Of a DNA stretch of 41,966 bases, positions 34,515 to 41,966 are shown piece by piece. This DNA is from Butyrivibrio sp. (GTDB taxonomy: Bacteria; Bacillota; Clostridia; Lachnospirales; Lachnospiraceae): contig JAFPVA010000075.1 in NCBI GenBank assembly GCA_017413105.1, positions 1 through 41,966 on the forward strand, in the 5' to 3' direction. The notes under the pieces were generated by a model. The model ran no database searches and had not been told where the DNA came from. It saw only the letters and a program-made list of their open reading frames with translations. Each line of letters begins with the position of its first letter. Positions within the stretch are counted from its first letter, which is position 1. Both the position numbers and the translations under genes were made by a program.

Positions 34515-35501
34515 TCAGAGCAGATGTGCCCTAAGCTCCTCGCCGCTTAAATTTGAGAGATATGCAGGTGGGATATCAAGCATTGTCTTGCAGCCGGTCA
34601 TACCCTCAGACTGCATTCTGAAAGCAGCTCTTGCTACAGCTACAAGGACACTTGTTGTGAACTCTGGGTTGGAATCGAGCTTTAAGCTGTACTCAATGAT
34701 GTGATTGTGCTCCTTATCTGCTCCGGTCTTGCCGCTCCTGAATACGAAACCGCCGTGAGCCATGCCGCTATGGTTCTTAAGAAGCTCTTCTTCGCTGATG
34801 AAATGAACGGTTGTGTCATAATCTGCAAAGTAGTTTGGCATTTCCTTGATCTCTTTTTCTACAGCTGCAGCATCGGCGCCATCCTCAAGAACAACAAAAC
34901 ATTCTCTTGTGTGCTTTTCTCTGGTAGTAAGCTCAGGATTCTTGCCGCTTCTTACAGCCTCAAGAGCACTCTCAACAGGAATAGTGTACTGCTTGGCGTT
35001 TTTAACACCCTTTATGCGACGGATTGCATCGGAATGACCCTGAGATACTCCTTTGCCCCAGAAAGTGTAGTCGTTGCCGTCCGGAAGAATCGCATTTGAG
35101 TAAACTCTGGCCAGTGAAAACATGCCCGGATCCCAGCCGCAGGAGATGACAGCAACTTTGCCGGCAGACTTTGCTGCGGCATCAACATTGCTGAAATGTT
35201 CAGGAATCCTTGCATGAGTATCGAAGCTGTCAACAACGTTGAACATTCCGGCATATTCAGGGGTCTGAACAGGAAGATCAGTGGCGCTTCCTCCGCAGAG
35301 GATCATAACATCAATCTTGTCTTTGTACTGAGCTACCTCAGAAACAGATACTACAGGAACACCCTGAGTTCTGATTGAAAGGGAAGAAGGATCTCTTCTT
35401 GTAAAAACTGCAACAAGCTCCATATCAGGGGCAGCAGCTACAGCCAGTTCAACACCTTTTCCCAGATTACCATAACCTAAAATACCAATTCGTGTACTCA
35501 T
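34515..35501 (-). CDS. ddh: meso-Diaminopimelate D-dehydrogenase
   Basis: This 328-residue NADPH enzyme converts tetrahydrodipicolinate, ammonia and NADPH to meso-diaminopimelate in one step, supplying lysine and peptidoglycan cross-links. The Rossmann start is MSTRIGILGYGNLGKGVELAV. Substrate-side motifs are VVDSFDTHARIPEH, VISCGWDPGMFSLARV, FWGKGVSQGHSDAIRRI and HGGFVFRSG, all typical of Ddh. AGGAGG lies seven bases before the ATG. It follows the GH5 gene by 66 bases and has an extended -10 (35555-35563), so it is probably transcribed on its own. Repeat copy 3 and a terminator follow. Confidence 0.95.
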   Translation of the reverse strand: MSTRIGILGYGNLGKGVELAVAAAPDMELVAVFTRRDPSSLSIRTQGVPVVSVSEVAQYKDKIDVMILCGGSATDLPVQTPEYAGMFNVVDSFDTHARIPEHFSNVDAAAKSAGKVAVISCGWDPGMFSLARVYSNAILPDGNDYTFWGKGVSQGHSDAIRRIKGVKNAKQYTIPVESALEAVRSGKNPELTTREKHTRECFVVLEDGADAAAVEKEIKEMPNYFADYDTTVHFISEEELLKNHSGMAHGGFVFRSGKTGADKEHNHIIEYSLKLDSNPEFTTSVLVAVARAAFRMQSEGMTGCKTMLDIPPAYLSNLSGEELRAHLL

Positions 35502-35554
35502 CCGTTTCCTCCTAAAACAAAACTATTTAAAGCCTATTTTATTTTACAGGGTGA

Positions 35555-35563
35555 ATTATAACA
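35555..35563 (-). promoter_or_regulatory. Candidate extended -10 promoter of ddh
   Basis: On the minus strand TGTTATAAT fits TGnTATAAT and lies 54 bases before the ddh ATG. I see no good -35. Confidence 0.4.
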
Positions 35564-35567
35564 TAGA

Positions 35568-36914
35568 TTACTCCTGATTGCTGTAGCTTTCGCGGATAAT
35601 GGTATCAACAACGTCTTCTCTGTACCAGGTGAGATTTTTGCGGTCAAAGATGGCAAACTTTTCACCGGAAGCATTGTATATTCCGTTATCCCACCAGAAA
35701 CAAGGGATACCCTTCTGTGTTGCTTTTGAAACGTAATACTTTGCCCATTTATTTACTTCTTCGCCGTTATCCTTCTTTTCCTCTGCGCCATATTCGGTTA
35801 TGAGTACTGATATTCCTTTGTCAAGGAACGTCTTTTTGAGATCATTCATTACGCTTACGATATCGCTGTTATGGCTCCCGTTCCAGTCAAATACTTCATA
35901 GCTTTCACCATTGGCATAGGTAAATGCATAAGGAGTATAGGCGTGGATTGAAACTGCAAGATGATCGTCTTCAGGGATAGCAAGATCGTTTATGGTTGTG
36001 AGAACGTGGGAGGCTGCAAAGCTTGTTATAAGAACAAGACGCTTTTCGTTGTTGCCGCCTGTAGCTCTGACTGTATCAACAAAGGATTGATTGAGACGGT
36101 CGAGACATCTTCTTCCTTCTTCGGTTCCGCCATTCCACTCGTTTTCGCCACCCTTTACTCTGGGCTCATTGAGACCTTCAAAAATAAGGTGATCGCCGTA
36201 ATCTTTAAAACGTTCCGAAACCTGTTTCCAGAGAGCTATGTTCTGGGCATCTGCCGCATCAATATGTGCGTTATCGGGAATTCGCCAGTCTTCCTCGTGA
36301 TGGGAATTGATGATAACATACATTCCGTCATCAAGAGCATAGTTTACAACTTCTTCTACACGGTCAAGCCACTCGGGCTCAATGGTGTAATCCGGAGCTG
36401 CTGACATGTGATCTGCATAAGTTACAGGGATGCGGATAGCATTAAAACCCTTCTCACATACAGTATCAATCATCTCTTTGGTGGTTGTCGGGTTTCCCCA
36501 GGAGGTTTCAGCATTCAGACCGCTGGTGCCGAAAGCATCAAAGGTGTTGCCAAGATTCCAGCCGGCCTTTATCTCAGAGACAAGCTCTGCGGGGGTGATG
36601 TCTCTCATTTCGTCGTTCCTTTCAGTAATACCGATGACCTGGATTTCTTCCTGGACCTCAGCGTCGGTTTCTGTTGATGTTGATTCTGCCTCTTTTGCAG
36701 TGGCTTTTGCATCAGCAGCATTTTCCTCGGTTGTTTCAGCTGCGGCTTCGGCTTCTGGGGGCTGTGTATCTGCATTTGCAGAAACTTCAGTGCCTTCAGC
36801 AGAACTGCTTGTTGTAGCGGGCTCTGTCTGGGGATTACTATTCCCGCAGCCTGCAAGTAAAGCAGCAGAAACAAAAGTTGCAGTAACCATAGATAATAAT
36901 TTCTTTTTTAACAT
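35568..36914 (-). CDS. Lipoprotein glycoside hydrolase family 5 (endo-beta-glucanase type)
   Basis: This 448-residue protein has a lipoprotein signal (lipobox LAGC, C23), an acidic, Ala/Thr/Glu-rich linker (about 25-95) and a GH5 barrel (about 100-448). The barrel opens GWNLGNTFDAFG and ETSWGNPTTTKEMID, followed by GFNAIRIPVTYADH, VIINSHHEEDW, the acid/base E250 in FEGLNEPR, and the nucleophile E374 in LITEYGAEEK. This order is that of subfamily GH5_4, which attacks beta-1,4-glucans, xyloglucan or mannan; the exact substrate is not decided. Lipidation implies it sits on the outer face of the membrane and cuts polysaccharide there. It is preceded by a terminator of the esterase-GH43 gene, so it has its own promoter. 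Confidence 0.92.
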   Translation of the reverse strand: MLKKKLLSMVTATFVSAALLAGCGNSNPQTEPATTSSSAEGTEVSANADTQPPEAEAAAETTEENAADAKATAKEAESTSTETDAEVQEEIQVIGITERNDEMRDITPAELVSEIKAGWNLGNTFDAFGTSGLNAETSWGNPTTTKEMIDTVCEKGFNAIRIPVTYADHMSAAPDYTIEPEWLDRVEEVVNYALDDGMYVIINSHHEEDWRIPDNAHIDAADAQNIALWKQVSERFKDYGDHLIFEGLNEPRVKGGENEWNGGTEEGRRCLDRLNQSFVDTVRATGGNNEKRLVLITSFAASHVLTTINDLAIPEDDHLAVSIHAYTPYAFTYANGESYEVFDWNGSHNSDIVSVMNDLKKTFLDKGISVLITEYGAEEKKDNGEEVNKWAKYYVSKATQKGIPCFWWDNGIYNASGEKFAIFDRKNLTWYREDVVDTIIRESYSNQE

Positions 36915-37013
36915 TTTTTACCTCATAAAACTGAATAATTGTAGTGACAGAATAATTGTATTATGCAACCTTTGGAGGCATTTAACAAGCAGAACTGTAT
37001 TGTGCATAAAATA

Positions 37014-37055
37014 ATGACTTCCTATGGATAAAGTTGTTATGCCATAGGAAGTCAT
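37014..37055 (-). terminator. Terminator of the esterase-GH43 gene
   Basis: A perfect 14-bp stem (37014-37027 with 37042-37055) has a 14-base loop. The minus strand continues TATTTTATG, a modest T-run. It lies eight bases after the stop codon. Confidence 0.72.
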
Positions 37056-37062
37056 CTGCAAT

Positions 37063-39840
37063 TTAATGAAGCAGTTCAATGGATAACAGGCTTGGAGTTC
37101 CGCTTCCTACATAGCGCAGGTACAGCGCATGCACTCCTGAAACTGCCGGGAAGTGGCACTCAAAGTTTTCCCAGATGTTTGAGCCGATGCCGTCAATCTT
37201 GCCAAGTACTTCGCCGTCGAGGCTTGTCCTTACCTCAAAACTTCCGTTGAAGTATGCTCTTGTTCGGATTTTAAGACCTGTCACATTCTTGAAATCAAAA
37301 TACTTAAAGCCAATAGTTGTACCATCAACAATGCCTTTGATGTAGCCGTTGTTCTGGTCGCCGTCGCCGCCTTCCTGAACAACTCTTGGGGCACCGGGCT
37401 CAACATAGAGCTTGTGCTCATCTGTAAAGATGTTGCAGGCAATGTATGAAGGATATTCGCCAATATCTGAAAGAGGACCGTTATTAAGTCCGCAGGAAGT
37501 AATCTCAACCTGCTTTATGGAGCCGTCTTTTTCAAAGTGAATCTTCTCTGCGCAGCCCTGTCTGCTAAACCAGGTACCGTTTGTATGTCTGTGATAGAAG
37601 ATGTACCAGTCCGCTCCGATCTGAACAATACTTCCGTGGTTGTTGGCACCATAGGCTGTTGCCTCATCGGCCTTTTTGTAGCTGTCGATATGAAGGTCTG
37701 CATTGCTGACAATTACGCCGCCATAGGTATATGGTCCAAGAGGATCTTTGCTGGTTGCGTAGCACAGTTCGTGCATAACTTCTGAGGAATAAATGAAGTA
37801 GTAGGTATCGTCATGCTTTCTGATGGAAGGGGCCTCAAAGAAAGCGTGCTTCTCAAAGCCGGTTCCCTCACTGTACATGCAGCCTGGAGCAATAAATTCG
37901 GGAGTTCTCTTTATTGTGAGCATATCTTTGTCAAGAACTGTGAGCATGGCGCCATGTCTTGACTTATCGCCTTGTCCGCAGAAGCCGGTGAAGAGATATG
38001 TATTATCACCCTCGGTTAATACGCCTGGATCGAACTGTGGCTCATCTCCCTCTTTTTCTCCAAGACGAGTTCCGTCCTCATAGTGAACATAACCGTGGAA
38101 CTTGAAAGGACCTGCAGGAGTGTCGGCGACTGCTACCGATACAACACATACCTTATCAAGTACATAGAAGAGGTAGTATCTTCCATCGGGACCAACAGTT
38201 ACGTCAGGAGCGTAAAGACACATGTTGCCCCTTTCATTAAGAGCATCTGCATCCTTGGGATAAATAACGCCTTCGTAGTGCCAGTTGCCAAGGTCATCTA
38301 TCGGAGCTGACCAGCATACATAATCTCCGAGGCAGAAGGTCTCGCCGCCATAGAGGTCGTGGGAGCCGTACACATAAACTCTGTTGTTAAACACATAAGG
38401 CTCCCCGTCGGGAATATATTCCCAGGAAGGAAGGTATGGGTTAACGGCCTGTTTTTTGCTGTTTTGTCTGATACCGCCCTCAAGCTTTGGAGTAGCACCT
38501 CTTCCAAGGAATTCCATCTCGTGCTTTGCGCTTTCCTTGTAGGCTTCCCATTTAGGAAGCTTCTTTGTATCGCTTCCGATTCCGTTAGGGTCACCTGTCT
38601 TTATGAAGTTTGCAAAATAGTCGCACATCTGGCGGGCAAGATCAAAATGTCTTCCAGTGTATGGACGATGACACTTTTCCAGACTTCCGAAGAAAAACCA
38701 GAGGTCAACTGAATGGAAGGTTCCGGGATAGGAATCGCCCTCATGGCCATCCCCGGGAATGTCGGGATCAAACCTATAGTAGTAGAAGTTCTGGGAAGGA
38801 GCGTTCTTCTCAGCACCTTTAAATGCATATTTAACTGAATTCTCAACGGTGTTAACTCCGGCAAAAGAGAATTCGTCTGAAGTATTTCCTGCAATTACAG
38901 GGACATCCGCACAGTCTCTTGCAATGAACTGCTCGACAGGGTCTCCGGTGCAGAAGAAACCATCCTGAATAGGGAACATCCTTGGATGATCTGCGACAAA
39001 CTTATTGTAACCGCTAAATACTTCTTCCTGGCTAAGGGCGCGGGCCTCCTCAAGAGTAGAAACGCCAAGGCTTGCAAAAAATTCTTTTCCCAGAGCCTCA
39101 GCCTTCTCTAGATTAAGAGGTTTGAAGATGTCTGCATCAACAGAAGCAGGCTTTATGATTCCGCTTATTACGGCAGCGCCCTTGACGATGTGACGGTTGT
39201 CCTTATTGACCAGCTGGTGCATTGTGCTGGCACCGCCTGCAGACTGACCTGCGATAGTGATTCTTTCAGGATCTCCACCGAAAGCAGCGATGTTTCTGTA
39301 AACCCAGTGAAGTCCTGCCTGCTGATCAAGAAGTCCGAAGTTAGATGGTTTCTCGGGAGCCTCCTTTGTTATATCAGGATGAGCAAGGAAGCCGAAGCAG
39401 TTAAGGCGATAGTTGACGCTTACTACTATTACTCCGCGTTTTGCCAGCTGCTCACCGTTAAACTCCATCTCTGCTGTATATCCCCACTGGAAGCCACCTC
39501 CAAAAAACCATACAAGGACAGGAAGCTTCTCATCTGCTTTTTTGGCAGGAGTCCATACGTTGAGGTAAAGACAATCCTCATTTATATAGATACCCGGATC
39601 TACGTGCCATTCTCTGCAGTAGATGTCAGTGCCCATTCCCGGGCGATCCTGAACTGATATTGGAGCAAAATCAAATGCCTCCAGTGTGCCTTCCCAGTCC
39701 TTTGCAGGCTGAGGAGCACGCCATCTGTTTTCGCCCACCGGAGGTGCAGCAAATGGAATTCCTCTGTAAACTGTGATTCTGGGATTTGTTCCGGCCAGAC
39801 CCCTTACAAAGCCGTTTTCTACCTTGGTTTCTCTAAGCAT
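37063..39840 (-). CDS. Bifunctional carboxylesterase (type B)-GH43 fusion
   Basis: This 925-residue single frame contains two enzymes. Residues 1 to about 470 are a type-B carboxylesterase: IPFAAPPVGENRWRAPQ, NEDCLYLNVWTP, WFFGGGFQWG (oxyanion hole), the nucleophile S200 in GQSAGG, an acid in GNTSDEFSF and a His in GTFHSVDLW. From about 465 a GH43 five-bladed propeller follows: base D478 in YIPDGEP, YAPDV (D546), modulator D604 in FDPGVL and acid E669 in FEAPS. A C-terminal beta-sandwich of CBM6 type (about 790-925) ends the protein. There is no signal peptide, so it is cytoplasmic and probably removes ester groups and arabinosyl or xylosyl units from imported oligosaccharides. GGGAGG precedes the ATG. 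Confidence 0.88.
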   Translation of the reverse strand: MLRETKVENGFVRGLAGTNPRITVYRGIPFAAPPVGENRWRAPQPAKDWEGTLEAFDFAPISVQDRPGMGTDIYCREWHVDPGIYINEDCLYLNVWTPAKKADEKLPVLVWFFGGGFQWGYTAEMEFNGEQLAKRGVIVVSVNYRLNCFGFLAHPDITKEAPEKPSNFGLLDQQAGLHWVYRNIAAFGGDPERITIAGQSAGGASTMHQLVNKDNRHIVKGAAVISGIIKPASVDADIFKPLNLEKAEALGKEFFASLGVSTLEEARALSQEEVFSGYNKFVADHPRMFPIQDGFFCTGDPVEQFIARDCADVPVIAGNTSDEFSFAGVNTVENSVKYAFKGAEKNAPSQNFYYYRFDPDIPGDGHEGDSYPGTFHSVDLWFFFGSLEKCHRPYTGRHFDLARQMCDYFANFIKTGDPNGIGSDTKKLPKWEAYKESAKHEMEFLGRGATPKLEGGIRQNSKKQAVNPYLPSWEYIPDGEPYVFNNRVYVYGSHDLYGGETFCLGDYVCWSAPIDDLGNWHYEGVIYPKDADALNERGNMCLYAPDVTVGPDGRYYLFYVLDKVCVVSVAVADTPAGPFKFHGYVHYEDGTRLGEKEGDEPQFDPGVLTEGDNTYLFTGFCGQGDKSRHGAMLTVLDKDMLTIKRTPEFIAPGCMYSEGTGFEKHAFFEAPSIRKHDDTYYFIYSSEVMHELCYATSKDPLGPYTYGGVIVSNADLHIDSYKKADEATAYGANNHGSIVQIGADWYIFYHRHTNGTWFSRQGCAEKIHFEKDGSIKQVEITSCGLNNGPLSDIGEYPSYIACNIFTDEHKLYVEPGAPRVVQEGGDGDQNNGYIKGIVDGTTIGFKYFDFKNVTGLKIRTRAYFNGSFEVRTSLDGEVLGKIDGIGSNIWENFECHFPAVSGVHALYLRYVGSGTPSLLSIELLH

Positions 39841-40089
39841 TTTTGCCTCCCGTTACATTATTATTATCATTATTAGATTTGCATTATTTCCCCTAAAAAT
39901 CCTAACCTTAATTAATTGTAATATATAGTCTTGGAAACTTTACCATCCACTCAAATATTGCTATGAACTATCAAGTCCTTGCTAAACGCAATTTATGAAA
40001 TTAAATCAGCAATTTTTTGGTGGTGCAAGGTGATGTTTATCGCATATATTACAATTTGTAATTTACTTAGAGGAATAGGTGAGGTGGTC
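39841..40089. other. Divergent promoter region of the two GH43 genes
   Basis: This 249-base AT-rich gap lies between the divergent esterase-GH43 and GH43 lipoprotein genes, so both promoters must be near here, but I find no near-consensus pair. A small palindrome ATTACA-ATT-TGTAAT (40048-40062) lies about 30 bases before the lipoprotein start and could be an operator. Confidence 0.35.
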
Positions 40090-41742
40090 ATGAGGAACAA
40101 AAAAATCAGCACAATCTCGAATAATGTTAAATATCCTTTTAAGATCCTAAGCCTTGTGACTGCCACGTCTTTATTCCTTAGCTCCTGCGGTTTCTTGGGG
40201 GAGAAAGAGACAGAGAATGAGGCGGTCCTGGTGGAAGCTGAGACCGATACAAAAGAGCAAGATTTGAAAAGTGAAATAAAAGATTCGACGGAGGAAAGTG
40301 AGATGGTATCAAAAATTGAATTGCAGACAAGTGCAAAACCTGTGACAGACCATAATCCTGTAATGGTTCAGCGCTTTGGTGCAGACCCTTACGCCCTGGT
40401 TTACGACGGAAGAGTTTATCTTTATATGACAGGAGACAAGCTTTCCTACAATCCTGATAAGACTGTAAAAGAGAACACATACGGCAATATCGATACAATC
40501 TGTGTGATCTCATCTGATGATCTTGTTAACTGGACAGATCATGGAACAGTGTATGCTGCAGGCAGAAACGGTGCGGCTAACTGGGGTAACAATTCATGGG
40601 CTCCTGCTGCTGCTTACAAGAATATCGATGGCAAGGACAAGTTCTTCTTATATTTTGCAAATAATGGAAACGGCGTTGCTGTACTTACTTCAGATACACC
40701 ATACGGCCCGTTTACAGATCCGATTGGCGGTCCTCTTATTTCAAGAGAGACACCTACCTGTGCAGAAGTAACCTGGCTCTTTGATCCGGCCGTTTTGATG
40801 GATGATGACGGTGAAGCTTACATTTACTTCGGAGGAGGAGTTCCTTCACCTGAAAATGCTTCTAATCCGGGAACAGCAAGAGTTGCGAAACTTGGCGCTG
40901 ATATGATAAGCCTTGATGGAGATCCAAAGCCAATCGAGAACGTTGATTATCTGTTTGAGGATTCAGGAATCAACAAGATAAACGGTTCATATTACTACTC
41001 TTACTGCTCAAACTTCAGTGTTACTCCTGAAGCAACAAAGGAGCTTGACATTGAGAGCGGAGAAATAGTTACCATGAAATCTGATTCTCCAATGGGACCT
41101 TTCGAGAGGTTTACCGGAGTTCTGAAGAATCCGGAGAGATTCTTTGGCAGAGGCGGTAATAACCATCACTGTATCTTCGAATTCAATGGAGAATATTACA
41201 TCACTTATCACACAAGAATTCTTGAGGAAAAGATGGGATTAGACGGTGGCTATCGCAGCACCAACATTGACAAGCTTCTTTTTGATGAGAATAATGAGCC
41301 TGCAGCCAGCAAAGGAACCAGAGCAGGTGTTGATCAGCTTAAAGCCTTTGATCCTTACACAGAAGTTAAGGCAGTTACTATGTCTAATGCAGCAGGCATT
41401 AAGACCAAGCAGTTTGGTGAGGAAGCAGAGAAGTACGGCTCAGGCGACATGATCCTTGCGGGAATCTCAGACGGAGCATGGAGTAGTGTGTCAGGCGTTG
41501 ACTTTGGCACTGATGGCGCAAAGAAGATTACTTTCAAGGTAAAAGGAACAGGAAACGGAAACATTCGTGTATGCCTCGATCTTCCTTCAGCTGATCCGGT
41601 TGGAGTTGCAATGGTAGAAGCTCCGGGTAAGGAACTTGCAGAAGTTGTAGCAGAGCTTGTTGCACCAATCACCGGGGAACACAACATTTACTTTGTATAT
41701 GAAGGTAAAGACTTCGAAGTATATTCCTGGCAGGCGGAGTAA
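40090..41742 (+). CDS. Lipoprotein glycoside hydrolase family 43
   Basis: This 550-residue protein begins with a lipoprotein signal (LFLSSC, C33) and an acidic linker (about 36-85). The GH43 domain (about 85-420) has base D99 in GADPYALVYDG, WAPAAAYKN, modulator D232 in FDPAVLMDDDG and acid E290 in FEDSGINKINGSYYYSY, plus HHCIFEFNGEYYITYHTR. The last 130 residues form a beta-sandwich resembling CBM6 (AGISDGAWSSVSGVDFGTDGAKKITFKVKG...NIYFVYEG), which would bind xylan or arabinoxylan ends. Expected activity is beta-xylosidase or alpha-arabinofuranosidase. ATG 40090 is chosen over 39979 because GAGGTGG precedes it and the signal peptide starts there. It is divergent from the esterase-GH43 gene. 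Confidence 0.88.
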   Translation: MRNKKISTISNNVKYPFKILSLVTATSLFLSSCGFLGEKETENEAVLVEAETDTKEQDLKSEIKDSTEESEMVSKIELQTSAKPVTDHNPVMVQRFGADPYALVYDGRVYLYMTGDKLSYNPDKTVKENTYGNIDTICVISSDDLVNWTDHGTVYAAGRNGAANWGNNSWAPAAAYKNIDGKDKFFLYFANNGNGVAVLTSDTPYGPFTDPIGGPLISRETPTCAEVTWLFDPAVLMDDDGEAYIYFGGGVPSPENASNPGTARVAKLGADMISLDGDPKPIENVDYLFEDSGINKINGSYYYSYCSNFSVTPEATKELDIESGEIVTMKSDSPMGPFERFTGVLKNPERFFGRGGNNHHCIFEFNGEYYITYHTRILEEKMGLDGGYRSTNIDKLLFDENNEPAASKGTRAGVDQLKAFDPYTEVKAVTMSNAAGIKTKQFGEEAEKYGSGDMILAGISDGAWSSVSGVDFGTDGAKKITFKVKGTGNGNIRVCLDLPSADPVGVAMVEAPGKELAEVVAELVAPITGEHNIYFVYEGKDFEVYSWQAE

Positions 41743-41836
41743 GTACTAGATAAGAGGATTCAGATAAACGGTAAAGAGCAGCTAAGGGTTTATGTAATGA
41801 ACTTTTGCTGCCGAGTGATTCGGATTGCATGAGTTC

Positions 41837-41966
41837 TTGGATAAAATTACAGAAATCCGCACTTGCTGCGGGTTTCGTGAGAACATGATTCAAGAGTCAA
41901 CCAAGCCCTGCGACGTTAGTCGCCTTCAAATGGCTTGGTTGATACATTCTTGGATTTTATATCCAA
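41837..41966 (+). repeat. Structured repeat, copy 4, cut by the window end
   Basis: Hairpin 1 AAATCCGCA/TGCGGGTTT (41853-41875, one G-U) and a linker identical to copy 3 are followed by hairpin 2. That is a perfect 11-bp stem TCAACCAAGCC/GGCTTGGTTGA (41897-41907, 41932-41942) with tip GCGAC-GTTA-GTCGC. TTGGAT recurs at 41837 and 41950, and ATCCAA at 41961 can pair with either. It lies 94 bases after the GH43 stop. Confidence 0.78.

Noticed and set aside
39979-40089. N-terminal extension of the GH43 lipoprotein
   Set aside because: It would put a second hydrophobic segment before the lipoprotein signal and lacks a ribosome binding site; ATG 40090 is better.

Overview
The window reads as a chromosomal segment of an anaerobic, fibre-degrading Firmicute of the family Lachnospiraceae, most like Butyrivibrio or Pseudobutyrivibrio. 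This rests on moderate to low GC, strong AGGAGG-type ribosome binding sites, the glgC-glgD pair, a long Prs of about 400 residues, spoVG-pth-mfd synteny, ddh-type lysine synthesis, and plant-polysaccharide hydrolases (GH2, GH5, GH43). No rRNA, tRNA, insertion sequence, prophage or CRISPR array was recognised.

Layout. (1) 1-2062: the end of a pyruvate:ferredoxin oxidoreductase gene, then mecA on the minus strand, then a gene-poor 0.7 kb rich in inverted repeats. (2) 2063-7940, plus strand: an anchored GH18 cell-wall hydrolase, sua5, rpiB, upp, a dCMP deaminase and a coiled-coil/SleB-like wall hydrolase. (3) 7988-14214: a DUF402 gene, a very large anchored protein with a degenerate C39-peptidase-like C-terminus, and a GH2 beta-galactosidase starting directly after its stop codon. 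(4) 14268-18759: a HAD phosphatase, a LUD-domain protein, and an ECF sigma factor with a beta-repeat partner, divergent from an unknown lipoprotein. (5) 18818-24040, minus strand: murC, then a replication operon dnaD-dnaC(dnaI)-prs with DnaA-box-like 9-mers upstream. (6) 24317-31764, plus strand: glgC-glgD (glycogen), spoVG, pth, mfd and a GIY-YIG nuclease. (7) 31783-34506: two tandem U32-like Fe-S paralogues alternating with structured repeats. (8) 34515-41742: ddh and three glycan-degradation genes: a GH5 lipoprotein, an intracellular esterase-GH43 fusion and a GH43 lipoprotein.

The most unusual content is a family of about 120-145 nt structured repeats (31783, 32994, 34367, 41837, and a deletion derivative at 27065). 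Their stems vary in sequence but keep pairing through compensatory changes. They share an almost invariant linker (UUUCGURAGAAC...), all point the same way along the chromosome whatever the adjacent gene strand, and sit between stop codons and terminators. A right-hand arm in each can pair with either of two partners. Other leads are the 9-mer array upstream of dnaD, the ECF sigma/solenoid pair, the pseudo-C39 protein coupled to lacZ, and the esterase-GH43 fusion.

The glycan genes suggest a division of labour. Surface-anchored GH5 and GH43 lipoproteins would cut hemicellulose outside. The esterase-GH43 fusion and the GH2 enzyme, which lack signal peptides, would finish imported oligosaccharides inside, and GlgC/GlgD would store surplus glucose as glycogen. 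All functions are inferred from motifs read by eye; no database search was run.
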